A model generated the notes under the pieces. The model saw only the letters and a program-made list of their open reading frames with translations, was not told where the DNA came from and ran no database searches. A program made the translations under genes and the position numbers. From Fratercula arctica (lineage: Eukaryota > Chordata > Aves > Charadriiformes > Alcidae), in contig CANTUZ010000005.1 of the NCBI GenBank assembly GCA_947846985.1, positions 24,958,389 to 25,022,388 on the forward strand: 64,000 bases of DNA. The letters are read 5' to 3'. Shown here one piece after another: positions 12,601 through 24,000 of the stretch (the stretch's first letter is position 1; each line of letters starts with the position of its first letter).

Positions 12601-15499
12601 TTATCTTTAAGTACAGTTGTGCCAGCAATGTGAACTCTGAAAAAAATATCAAGAAAGAAGAGAAAGACAGATTTCTTTTCTTCTTGGTAGGGTTATATTT
12701 CATTGCAATGAGAGATTACAGTTATATAAAACCTTTCGTTTCTAAGAAACTTTTTGTGCTTGACAAACTGTATGCACGTATGAATCATTTCACAGAACTA
12801 GAACTATTTTCACCCAACATTGAAATGAAATCAACATGGCAGGTGCTTCAACAGTATGGCACAATAACTTTGGAAAGGAAGAAGGAGAGAGAGTGCTAAA
12901 ATAAAGCTTTGCAAGGAAAGAGTGTGATCAGCCATTCAAATTAGAACATAGAGATGCTTGACCTGTTTTTAGGTAAAGCTTTCCGTGTGAAGAAAGTCAC
13001 ATGAAAAGAAACCAAATAATTTTGCTGAAAAGCATTAAACCTGTATATTTTAAATCTTCCATCTTATCAATCAAGCCAGTTCTTTTGGCACCTAAGACTA
13101 AAAGTGGTAACACATATAAAGAGATAAAATTTATAAGCAGATAAAACCAAATGATTGTGAAGCACCCTGTCAGCTATTTGAAATGAGAAAGTTGCCAACA
13201 GCATTTTAAGAAGAGATACATCTCCTCAGGATTTCTGCATATAGTTGTCGTGGTCAAATACTATGGCATAAATTCTTGACAGCTTGATCAAAATAGATTG
13301 TACTTGGCATTTTCCATATCTGAAGCAAAAGAAATACCATAAACAAGCCTTTCGGTTTATACTGCTTTTCATCATGGTATTTAGTAAGGATGCAGAACGT
13401 TTTCCTTTGAGCTGTCACTGGGACTCTCCTGCCCCCAGGGTCTGCTCTGCTGCACATGTGGACACCAGTGGCAAGGTTCCTGCTCTACCTGGCCCCAGGA
13501 CAGGATCCCCGCAGGAGCTCAGCAGTGCTCCACTTTCATTAGCCATGTGTTTGCTACTGAGTGGATAAACATATGCCGATCAGCCAATGGAGAAAATCTC
13601 TTTTGCAAGCATTAATTCTCATTATACACTTGAGAGTTAAGCAAGTTTTTATTATACTGATTTCACACACAGGCAACACCTGAGACATGAGGGTGAAATT
13701 AGGCTGAAAACAGAACACTTGCCACTGAGAATGAAATCTATGAATACTGTTGACTTACAATTCCCTGTTGTAGCTAGCAGGCAAATTTCTTTCTTAAAAC
13801 TACTTAACACTAAGTAACTTGATTTAAAAGTTTTTAGGATGATTCTATACCAATGGAAGCTACTGAAACGCTGCCTCGCTAAATTTCATTAAGCCTTTAC
13901 TGCAGTACACATCTAGCAAAGGTCAGTTTAAAGAATCATTATTTCTTTTAAAGGATGTGAAGTACTATAATTGTGCACTCCACAGATCAATTAATAATAA
14001 ATATCCCTTATGCTTAAAATTCATACTAATAATTTGTGGAAGTAGTTGTAAGTACAACTGCAAAGCAGGGAGTGAAATGCTGCTTAGAAAACTATGCTGA
14101 AAATGGGATCTTGATATTCTTTTGGTTGAAGAAAAACATCTGCAGTATTTTTTTTTCCTCTTCTGTAAGTTTTTAGTCCTTTTTTAGTGGTGGGGTATAG
14201 CAACCAAAGGTACCATAACTGGAAATTTCAGTCTTACTATTAAAAACTACCTGCCTGAAAATAGACCAGAAAGAGATTATAACATTGGTCCAGTAAACTG
14301 AAGGTGCCAATTGTTAATATGTATGATCAAGAGAGATGATATAATAATAGTTTCTACTTTGCAATTAGATTAAGGGTATTTGTATTTCAAACCCAGACTC
14401 AGTTTTCATTACTGAAGCGGGAATGAGAATTGCAGCAGCAGTTTGAACTACATCTAGAGAAGAACGTTCATAGTTGACTACACATCCAGCCAGATGTACA
14501 AGATGGGCTTTTTAGTAGTGTAGAAAAAGTGAGTTTTGGATTCACAGGGAACAAAAATGAGGGTCTGAGGTTATGCTGGGACCAAGGTGCTTCTGCTGCT
14601 GGAGAAGGAGGGTCAGCCTCTTGTTAACATTGTAGCTGGACCTGCTAGCACTCAAGGATCAAGATGAGAGCATCCGTAATATTTCTCAGATAGTAGGGAC
14701 TGATTTCTCAGTCTGAAATCTTTGTTGACAACAAAGAGACTAATCTAATTTGCAACAAACTTTTGAAAAGCTATTAGAAATGCACTTCTAACTTTGAGGA
14801 GAGAGGGAAGCCCTGCAAAAGGCTGTCTAGAAAAAGAGAAAAGGTCGTTATACATCAGGGTTTTTTTATAAAGACTAAAGTAATCATTTTCCAAGGATGA
14901 TTAAAGAATTTTTAATTCTTTTTTTCCCTTAGAAAGGAGTTGTACAAAATTCTGTCGTAGGGTTCTTTTTATTCCATTCTCCTATGGTTTAGTGGTAACT
15001 TTCTTGCTCTTATAACAGTTTTAGAGAAAATGCTCCTCCTTGATCATTTTTTTCAGGTGAATTAATGCAGTCTATGACTCATGTTTTGACTTCACCTAAC
15101 TGACAAAAAGTGTGCTTAAAACTATAGGTCTTGGTACTAGTCTGAAGCACAGATGAAGTGGAATGGAAACAAAAGGAAATTGTCCTCTCACAGATTGGTC
15201 TCTACTGGAGTACTGCATGTTTTCCACCAAGACTCTTTAGAACTTCATCCCTATGACAAGAATGCAGTCCAATTGAAGACAGTCCAGCTGACCTGTATCA
15301 TACAGCCGATATGTGCCTTTCCTGAAAAATGGAGAGTAAACAGAGGTTTGCCCATAGCTGCCGTTGGAGTAGCTTCTTTTGTAACATTACTCTGCAATAG
15401 TTTTGGTTTCTCTAAAGAGCATGTTCTTTAAATACCAGAAAACTAGGTCTCCTGGGACATGATGTGAGTCAGCCACACATAGTATCTTTCAGTGTCCCT
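9681..15499. other. Unique non-coding DNA, no supportable gene
   Basis: AT-rich, apparently single-copy sequence. It contains one of the two longest open frames of the window (12438-12899, plus, 153 codons). Its translation is rich in K, F, Y and S without periodicity or a known motif, so I do not call it a gene. A GC-richer pocket at about 13420-13530 stands out from its surroundings, but it does not read as an exon or as a repeat I know. Confidence 0.5.
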
Positions 15500-15504
15500 C
15501 TTTC
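15500..15504. repeat. Target-site duplication, left copy (CTTTC)
   Basis: CTTTC immediately precedes the LTR that starts at 15505 and is repeated exactly at 16084-16088. A five-base duplication is typical of ERVL-class and some other retroviral integrases. Its perfect match fixes both LTR ends. Confidence 0.85.
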
Positions 15505-16083
15505 TGTATTGGGTCTGGCTGAGATCCCATTAGCAGCCCTCATAGTGCTGTGCTTTGTATTGGTAGCTAGAAAGGTGGTAACACACTGGTGTTTTGGCTA
15601 CTACTGAGCAGTGCTCGCACAGCATCACGGCTGTCACTCCAACATTCTCCCCCTCAACAGTAGGCTGGGGGTGGGCAAAGTCTAGGGAGGCTACATAGCC
15701 AGGACAGCTGACCCAAACTCACCAAAGGGGTATTCCATTCCATATGATGTCTGCTCAGCAAGAAAAGACAAGAGAAAGGAAGAGGAAGGGGAGCATTCAT
15801 TACTTACAATGGTTGTCTTCTGGAGCAACTGTTACACAAACTGAAACCCTGCTTCCCAGGAAGTGGCTAGACATTGCCTGCTGATGGGAAGTAGAGAATA
15901 AATCTATAGTTATCCTTTGGTTCCGCACATGGCCTTTGCTTTTGCTTTATTAAACTGCCTTTATCTTGACCCACGAGGGTTTTTTTCCATATTATTTTCT
16001 CCCACACCCTGTCCTACTGAGGAGGGGAGTGATAGAGCGGCTTGGTGAGCACGTGGCATCCAGCCAAGGTCAACCCCACCACA
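15505..16083 (+). mobile_element. Solo LTR of an avian endogenous retrovirus, long subfamily
   Basis: This is a 579-bp solo LTR running from TGTATTGGGTCTGGCTGAGA to a CCCACCACA end, flanked by perfect CTTTC duplications. The shared avian LTR landmarks occur in order: GTGCTGTGCTTTG, AACACACTGGTGTTTTGGCT, GCAGGCTGG-like sequence, CCAGGACAGCTGACCC and ATATTCCAT-like sequence before the core promoter. The TATA region (near 15751) has decayed. AATAAA occurs at 15897 and ATTAAA at 15949, just before the TGCCTTTATCTTGACCCACGAG block. No internal viral sequence flanks it, so it is a product of LTR-LTR recombination. It shares its internal sequence with the LTR at 30112 but differs at the 5' end. Confidence 0.93.
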
Positions 16084-16088
16084 CTTTC
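16084..16088. repeat. Target-site duplication, right copy (CTTTC)
   Basis: Exact repeat of 15500-15504, abutting the terminal CA of the LTR that ends at 16083. Confidence 0.85.
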
Positions 16089-16918
16089 TGCAAAATTCAC
16101 CGAGAATCATGATTTTATAAAACTAACCATGTTCTGTGTTACGCTTTCTGCTCGCATTCAGGCAGCGTAAGTAGAATTCTGGGATTTACAGGAGCCCATT
16201 AATTCTGAATGGTTGATCCACAATTTCGATTCTCTTCCTTTTAAACTTTGCAAGCAACCATAATGGTTATGACAGTGACAGAAAAATACTTGTTTGTTAG
16301 ATATAATAAAGATAGGTGCAATGTAGGTTACTTCATGGTGTGATGCCAGTGCACTTCAGTTCTGACCTTTGTAGTTTCAGGTACGTGTTACTGAAGCCCT
16401 CATAAAATGTCATGAAACAAGCTGTGATTGAACAATTGCACTCAACTCTGCAAAAAAATGAACAGGATAAAATCATGCTTAAGAAGATACTGCATGATGA
16501 TAAGTAGTATCTAATTTTGTACCTCTTTTTTTTTTCTTTTTAAACTGCATGCAAAAATATAACTCAGAATTTCATGTTTTTCTAAAGATTCAAATGTATA
16601 TTAAAATTGCACATAACAAAGAGTTCTCCTGTTAGGAATTGCCAAATCTGCCTGCAAGAAAACCCACTGATATCCAGCCAGCCAGTGCACAGTACTCTGG
16701 GCTGAGATATGACCCCAGACTATTGTCCAAGAATAGTACCAGCACCTCCCAGGGATATGGGAACAGCGAGGCCTTGCTGGCACTTCAAAAAAGCTTATGA
16801 TTGGATTGCCTGTTTCCGGGGATATTGTAAAATTTGGACAGATATCATTCTGTGTGAAAACAGACATGCTTCTTCCTTTGCAAGTGCCCTCATACCCAGA
16901 CACTTCATTGTATGGAGT
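16089..16918. other. Non-coding spacer between two solo LTRs
   Basis: About 830 bp of AT-rich sequence separates the LTRs ending at 16083 and starting at 16919. It carries no gag, pol or env-like coding sequence. The two LTRs are therefore not the ends of one provirus, which agrees with their belonging to different subfamilies. A T-rich run lies near 16526-16540. Confidence 0.7.
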
Positions 16919-17412
16919 TGTCCTAGTTTCAGCTAGGAAAGAGTTGATTTTCTTTCGAGTGATTGCTGTGAAAGGAATGTCAATAATGCATATTGGTTTA
17001 GTTGTTGCTAGACGATGTTTATACTTTTCAAGGACTCTTTTCAGCTTCCCATAGAAGCTGAAAATGAGCACAGACAGAACAATGGAACGGCCAATAGAAT
17101 ATTCTGTACCATAGATGTCATCTTCAGTCTATAAATGGGGATTTGCCAGGGGTGGTGGAATCCACAATCACTGCTTGGGAAGGTACCAATTCACCAGGTG
17201 GTGAGAGTGATTTGTGTTGTTATTATTATTATCACAATTGTTATTTCCATTTTCTAGTGTTGTTCTGTTAAACTATCTCAACCCATGAGGTTTTTTTTCC
17301 TTTCCCTTTCCCCTCCTTTTCTCGCTCTTCTCCCAGCGCTTCTGAGGGGAAGGGGGAGAACTGCACGAGCAGCTGTAGGGTCTTAGCTGCCGGCTGGGGT
17401 TAAGCCACAACA
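16919..17412 (+). mobile_element. Solo LTR of an avian endogenous retrovirus, short subfamily (older copy)
   Basis: This 494-bp LTR starts TGTCCTAGTTTCAGCTAGGA and ends GGGGTTAAGCCACAACA. A TATA box (TATAAAT) sits at 17130-17136, after an ATGTCAT remnant of the CRE-like site seen in related copies. Downstream are the CACCAGGTGGTGAGAGTGAT block, a TTATTATTATTA stretch and the pyrimidine-rich U5 region. It is the same subfamily as the LTR at 20521 but more diverged, and it lacks 16 bases of U3 present there (between 20571 and 20588). The flanks are GGAGT on the left and AGGAT on the right, so any five-base duplication has decayed. A spurious 156-codon minus-strand frame (16601-17071) overlaps its start. 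Confidence 0.9.
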
Positions 17413-17417
17413 AGGAT

Positions 17418-20400
17418 GATAAGAGACACTGACAAACTCCCTGAAATCAGCACTGTCCTGGTCATGTGCTGAAGGAGATTATCATTTCACAGTTACAGCC
17501 ACTTCTGAAGCACAATGAAACAGAGTAATGGCATAGAATAACACGCATCAAATTTAAGAAGGGCTTAAGCAAAAATCTTAACCAACTGAAACGTCAAGTC
17601 ATTCTAGGCAATTAATCAATCTGCCTGCTAAGAAAAATTCTGCTAAGTATTTGTTCAACTCTTCAGTCAGGATCTTCATGACCCATGCACATTCATGGAT
17701 TTGAGTTTTCACTCATCAAGATGCTCACAGGAACAGGGATCTACTGCCACAGAAGTCAATGGAAAAAGGATCTCGCTGATTTCTATTGGATAAGGCCCAA
17801 AACACACACTTTAAGTTCTACATTGTACTTTCACACACCAAGCGTTAAATACTTGCACATGGGAGCATTTGCACCCAGATTGACTATATTAAGTCGTCAC
17901 GGGACATTGCTCAAAACACAGGACTACAGACGTCTCAGAGCTCTGTTAGGAAAGTCAGGAAACAGAAGGAATATGATGCAATTTATAAGACAATACAGAA
18001 ATATCAGAATGCCAGGTACAGTTTATGCAGTCCCTGAAAACTTGTAATCACCTTGTACAGTAAAAAAAACCCCAAAAACAAACAAAAAAAACCCCCAAAA
18101 AACCAAACAACATTTTCAAAACAAAAAATATGCCTCTGTTTTAGACCACCATGAGAAGGGAAAGAAAATGAACTCGTCAAATAAATTATATGCTTTGAAT
18201 CACTTGCTTGGGTCTGTTCATTAAACCGAGCCTTTTACAAAACACATTGTTCTATATGAAAAATGCTTTTTCTGTTTCTTCGCAGCTGCATGAAGGTCTT
18301 CCATTCAAAGTTTCACTTTATTCTGCTAATTAATTACACATGCCTTTGTAGTTCTAACTTTAAAATGTTATTTGAAAGAGAACATACTTTTGAATCAATA
18401 TCAATCACATTGTTTTATTTTCTCAAGGGAAAAGAGGACGCTCAAAGGAAATTAATCTTATGTCTACACTAACTTGTTTCCATATAGAATGTGCTTCTGG
18501 CCTTTGGAAAATCTGCAGCATTGCTCACATTTCTTTACAAGTCTCTCTATAATGAATTTTCAAAATAACTTCTGGCTTTTTATTTGCCTGTTTTCTTTCA
18601 AGAAAGGTGGAGTGCAGACTGATGTCCTTATAATCACAGGACTGATATTATGACTTTGCTGTTCTTTGTCCCTGGCACGTGATTCTTGGTTACCCAACCA
18701 AATTGCTCTTAGCAGAACAAGATGGGACACGGTGGAGTTCTCTGTTGTGTGATAAAGAGTGGGAAAGACCAACCCTGATGTTTCTGCCTCATACTGTCCT
18801 CTCCATATTGCTGCCAACAAGTAAAAAAAAGTTCTACAGGAAAGTATTTTATAAAAATGAGGTTTACGTATACCAAAAAGAAGAGGTTTCAAAGTTCTCC
18901 TGTTCAGATTTCCTCCTGTATAGACTTCTACATTGCTAAGTCCCAAAATGTGATGTTTGTCATCATATTATTTTTTTCAAAGACCATAATATCACTCAAT
19001 CATGTGAAAACTGTTTTTTTTTTTTTATTTTTCACTTTTCAGAAATGGTTCCTAACCTTGGGACAGGGCAAAAGCAAGGAAAAATAGACTGAATTTTATC
19101 CAGTTTGTCCACATACTGGTGGTATTGATAAATTGACACCATATTCTAATTTATCTACTATATCCTGTTAAAATTATATGGCAAAACCAGTAGACTACTG
19201 CATTGCAGCTCTTATAAAAAAGGGTTTTGGGAAATACTACAAGAAGTACATTTCAAAGTAAATATTGTTAGCCTCATAAAGAAATTTTCAGGCTTGGAAA
19301 GGTGAAACAATTTGCCTCAGTAATATATACAGTAAATATACACAGTAAATCTTTGAGCAGTAAGATGACAGAGTCCAAGCGTAACCCCGAAGTTCTGCCT
19401 CTCAGCCTAGGATTCCACAGGTAAACATGATGCTTCCAGTCTTACTTTTGTTTATTTTGGTTTTTTCTTTCTTATTTACACTATTAAATACTATTTTCTA
19501 TAGACTGAAAAATATTTGATGGCAGAAAAAGCAGTGAATCTCAAAGTAAAGCTTATTAAAAATTATAAAACATCATATACGTACATCATAGTATAGGAGT
19601 ATTCGTTTGAACTTTTGAACTCCAGATTCTTCAAAGCATTGCTCGCCTGAATCTATCAAAGTGATGTGTACCACTGCTGTGGAGTGGATCTGATTCTTGA
19701 TGCAGTTTATTTGGTATCTTTTTGAGAGAAGAAAGTCAGTCTTGTCTCACAGAAGTCTTTGAGGCTCATTCTAGTTAGAAGGACTTCTTCTATTATTTTA
19801 CTCTTTATTCATTCCACTCTTTTTTTTTTTTTTATGGCTAAAACTATTCCAAGGAAATGGTCTTAGCAGTTGTCTTCTTAGCTCTTCATCTGTTCCTGCT
19901 GCCTATTCTTCCCTTGAAATCACACTCCTGTGTTAAAGGCACTGAACTTGTCCCTGTAGCCATCAGTCCTGATGCAATAAAGCCATGCGCCACAGATATC
20001 AGATGCAATTAAATTGTAATTAAAACAAGCAGGGGGAACGCCAGAAGTGGAACCATCATCTCTTCAGGCTCAACAACACAAGTCTTAATAGCTTAAGTCA
20101 AAACCTAGTATGAACAGTGTTTTTCACTTGCTTCCATGCTCTTATAGCTACATCTATACTAATATTAACACCACTGCTAATACTGATATTAACAGTAACA
20201 ACAGTATCATACAAATTCAGCTAAACTGTGAATATATCTTAGAGATTCCTCATTCATTGCTGACAACAGATGTCAGCAGTCTTCTGTTTTCCCTCTTTCT
20301 TTAGGAGATTCTTGTGTTCTTCAGAAACCGCCCAGACCGAGCAACAGAGCAGCAGTTTGACTGACCCAGAGCCTAAGCCTTAGTATTGGTTGTTCGATAT

Positions 20401-20515
20401 CAGTGAGTTAACTGTTACAGACAGATTTTGGGAGAATACACTAAAAGTGCAACTCCACCCATTCCGTTGTCTGTCAAATACACCAGCAGTAAAAAGTAAA
20501 TTTATACAAATTTAT
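17418..20515. other. Unique non-coding DNA with a possible ancient repeat trace
   Basis: AT-rich spacer between two solo LTRs. At about 17745-17800 it carries a GAAGTCAATGG...GGATAAGGCCC pattern. I recognise this from ancient interspersed sequence in birds and reptiles, but I cannot name its family. An A/C-rich tract lies at 18061-18126 and a T run near 19014-19026. The open frame at 17685-18047 (120 codons) overlaps the ancient-repeat trace and has no domain. Confidence 0.45.
18061..18126. repeat. A/C-rich low-complexity tract
   Basis: Runs of A interrupted by CCCC, CAAACA and CCCCC blocks, without a fixed period. It may be a decayed microsatellite or a decayed retroposon tail, but no element body is recognisable next to it. 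Confidence 0.8.
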
Positions 20516-20520
20516 ACAAT
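20516..20520. repeat. Target-site duplication, left copy (ACAAT)
   Basis: ACAAT lies directly before the LTR start at 20521 and is repeated exactly at 21038-21042. Confidence 0.88.
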
Positions 20521-21037
20521 TGCCTTGGTTTCAGCTGGGACAGAGTTAATTTTCTTTCTAGTGGTTGTTGTGTTTCAGATTTGGTATGAAAGGAATGTCA
20601 ATAATGCATATTGTTTTAGTTGTTGCCAGGCTATGTTTATATTTTTCAAGGCCTTTTTTTCAGCTTCCCATAGAAGATGAGAAGGAGCCTAGAAAAAATG
20701 ATGATATGGCCAATGGAATGTACTGTACCATAGACGTCATGCTCAGTATATAAATGGGATTAGCCATTTATATGGATGGTGCAGGAACTCACGATCACTG
20801 GTCGGGACAGTGCCAATTCACCGGGTGGTAAGAGTGATTTGTGTTGTTATTATTATTGTTATTATTACTTTTACTTTCTGTTTCTGTTATTGTTTCTATT
20901 GAGCTATCTTTATCTGACACCCTGAGGTTTTTTTCCTTTCCCTTTCCCTTCCTTTTCTCCCTGCCTTTCTAGGGGAAGGGCGACAACTGCGTGAGTGGCT
21001 GTGTGGTCCTAGCTGCCAGCTGGGGTTAAACCATGAT
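20521..21037 (+). mobile_element. Solo LTR of an avian endogenous retrovirus, short subfamily (better preserved)
   Basis: This 517-bp LTR begins TGCCTTGGTTTCAGCTGGGA, ends GGGGTTAAACCATGATA and is flanked by perfect five-base ACAAT duplications. The core promoter is well kept: a GACGTCAT CRE-like site at 20733-20740 and TATATAAAT at 20747-20755. The region after the TATA box (CACCGGGTGGTAAGAGTGAT and the TTATTATTATTG stretch) is specific to this subfamily and is shared with the LTR at 16919. It is unlike the corresponding part of the LTRs at 15505 and 30112. The pyrimidine-rich U5 (TTTTTTCCTTTCCCTTTCCC near 20930) and the terminal GTGGTCCTAGCTGCCAGCTG block are shared with the whole group. 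No viral genes remain. Confidence 0.94.
20731..20755 (+). promoter_or_regulatory. LTR core promoter: CRE-like site and TATA box
   Basis: GACGTCAT at 20733-20740 is a CREB/ATF-type site. It lies seven bases before TATATAAAT at 20747-20755. The sister LTRs have lost one or both elements: GACATCATG with a GATAAAG TATA region at 30361-30384, ATGTCAT with an intact TATA at 17117-17136, and both decayed near 15745. This copy is the most likely of the group to keep promoter function, although no transcript evidence is available here. Confidence 0.6.
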
Positions 21038-21042
21038 AACAA
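21038..21042. repeat. Target-site duplication, right copy (ACAAT)
   Basis: Exact repeat of 20516-20520 at the 3' edge of the LTR ending at 21037. Confidence 0.88.
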
Positions 21043-24000
21043 TAAATTAGGATTTAAAATTACTATAGCTAGCCCATTATGGAAACAAAACAAGACATTT
21101 AGTCTGTCTTAGACATTTTCTGTGCTGTGCTTGTATCTTTAACACACCAAAATATAGGTGTTTGACTTCAGTAGGTTCATTCATTCTGCCCATATTAATA
21201 TGATCATTGGAAAACAGTGGAAACTGGGTTTTGTGCTTACTATATTCTCCTGACTGTATTCATTCCCTTTGACACCTTCATTTTTTCAGATTCATTATTA
21301 AGGTTTAAACTATGTCCGTGGAATGTATTTTCAAACATGTATCTCATACGGATCCCATGGATCTCAGTTTTGGCAAAATAAACTAATTTTATTTTCTCCC
21401 AATTGTGAAAAGCCTCTGCATTTGCTCTTAATCAGATGGATTCACTGGTGGTTTTCCTAACTTGATTGCAACGTAACTATCCATTTTACTATATAAAAAT
21501 TTTTCTCAGATGTGCTAATTTGGTTACATGAAATTTATTTCTTTAAATTGGTATTCAATTTGTGGTTGTTCCCATTCTTCAAGCTCCAGTCATGCTACTT
21601 TGTTGTTTTCTCTTCACCTCTGATCAAAATACAAATATGAATCCTAGAATTTCCTGTGCTGACATAACTTGTCCTGTGAGATATCTGGAAGTCAAGAACA
21701 ACAAATCCGGGTTGAAGAAAGAGTATCTTTGAAAAGGATTTTGAATATGAATACATGTTGTATTTCAGTCACCAGAATACCCACTGACATTTGAAGCACC
21801 ACCTTTGGTTCAGGAAATGCATCGGCCTGATGAAAGAATATTCAGAGGAAATATCATTATGTGTGTGTCTTTTCCAGGATTTTCTCCAGATATCCATCAA
21901 CTGCTGGATCTCCAGATATCCATAAACACAAAAAAAAAGGAATACTAATCTAGAAGGACATTTGATCTAAAACTGTATCCATGCCTCAGTTAAGCAAGAA
22001 CATTGACAATCTTGATCAAAACATCTCTCCTTAAAGATTGTTCAAAATGTCTTGTGTTTCCATATTTAACTCTTTCTTGGGGTCACTGCAGAAGATAAAG
22101 GTTTTATTTCTTTTCTAGTCTATTGGTAGCTGTCCTTACTGTCCTTGTAGGTCAATGAGCATTTCTCTAAGCCCATTCAGCTCCCCTTCTACTTCCAGCC
22201 TAAAATAAATACTAACTCTTTTTGGAGCATGAATTGTGAGACAGACCATTCCTCTCAGCACTATTCTGTGTTCTCTTGACAGCCTTTTCATCTGCTGAAG
22301 AGCTTCCTCAAAGCCATGTCTGTGGTGTCTTGTGGGTACAATGGGGGCATGACATGGATAAAACCAAGTACTTGAGTTAAATTACAGAAAAAAATCCTTT
22401 GTATTTTCTTATGTGCTTGCATAGTTAGTTGCCATGCTTTCTTTTGAACTAGAAGTGGAGAACAAGATTGTCATGATCTGGTCTACCATCACAGATTCAG
22501 TTCCCCAAAATTTCAAGGAGAGTTCTTCAATTTTAAATACGTCAGTTCCTTTCTACTTTTCATGCACCTTTTGATAAAAGTTTACTTATATTGTGTCCTT
22601 ATGTTCAATGCAGTACTTTTCAAACTTCTGGGATAAAAGCTTTTAATCAACTTGTTATGATTGATTTAACGGGAACACTTACTTGTAGTACTACACATGG
22701 TTCAAAAATCAGACATATCTTACAGACATCTGCTCTCTTCAGTATCTGAGGTATACTCAATCTATGGTTCATAGAATAAGGCCTTGTACAGCACATAGCT
22801 ACTGCCTCACAGCCAGCTTAAAAATTATATTTTTGATCACAGCTCTGTCTCATTTACACATACAATATTTTGGACTCATTTTACTTAAGTATTTTGCCAA
22901 AATGCAATATTAAAATATCCCTACATCTCGACTTTATTAATTTCAAAACTTCAAGAATTGCAGAATTCTGTAAGTTGTCTAAACAATGCATGCAAGTCAG
23001 CAATGGATGCTATAAACAAACCATCTGTTTGTATGAACTCACTTTCCATGCTCCACACAGGTTTCTTACAAGAAATTCAAACTACTTCTGACCCAAATCC
23101 AGAATATTTAAAAGATTGTCAGATTGTCTGCATTCGTGGGAGGAAGACTGAGGCCAACAGTTCCGCTAATTTACCACAATGAAACTCTTCATCACAAAGA
23201 CATATTTCATCTGAACAGAAAACTATGTTTTCTCCTGGATACGTTGAAGACTACATATTGAATCTTCATTATTGTGCACAATCCAGGAACTAAGATATTT
23301 CATAGAATGCGTTGCATTCCAGATAAATTCAAGGTTCAGTTTTGTCTGTATAAAGACATCATGACTGAACACCCCACTCCTCTACTCCCCCACCTCATAC
23401 ACTGTCAGGAACAAAATGGTTCAGAAATAATTTTTTCCTGAGGGATTAGATTCTAGCATTAATTTAGCCACTAGCATAAATTCTCTCAGATTCAGAGGTA
23501 TGTTCACTCTTTATTTCCAATATATTCAGAATACCCATAGCTTTCAGCAAGATGCAGAAGCTAAATGAACTAGAAAGAATGGGTAGAAATTCTTTGACTC
23601 CACACTCAGAAACAAACCGTCGCTGTTATAAAGATGGAAAATGTATGGTGGAGACAAAGAGGGCAGTGAAGCCAAACCAGCTTTATATAATATGAAAACA
23701 AAACAAAAAAAAAACAACAAAAAAAAGTGATTTATACATTTTCATCACACTAACCACGATGTGAGTTTAGGGAAAGCTTTCACTGTGCACCTTGACAGAC
23801 AAAATCAATTGGAAATAGCATGGAATGCTGGAATGCCAGGCCAGTGATGACATTCACACATTTATAAGTAGCCAAAATGAACATCCATACTTTGTCTTGC
23901 AATGAACGATGCCTCTGTATGTCCAGTATTACCAAGTTTCCTTATGAGAATGTGTTGGAGTTTATAGTCGTCTTCTATGATTTGGTCTTCATATTTAGCT

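Noticed and set aside
12438..12899. Plus-strand open frame of 153 codons
   Set aside because: No recognisable domain, signal or conserved motif. Its composition is that of translated AT-rich intron, and a frame of this length is expected by chance in 64 kb.
13400..13560. GC-richer pocket considered as a possible exon
   Set aside because: No clear splice-site pair with a conserved open frame between them, and no recognised protein sequence.
16601..17071. Minus-strand open frame of 156 codons, the longest in the window
   Set aside because: It runs antisense through the start of a plus-strand solo LTR and has no known domain. It is a chance frame.
15505..17412. Two neighbouring same-strand LTRs considered as the ends of one provirus
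   Set aside because: They belong to different subfamilies, have different flanking duplications, and the 830 bp between them holds no viral coding sequence.
17685..18047. Plus-strand open frame of 120 codons
   Set aside because: It overlaps an ancient-repeat trace and shows no protein family features.
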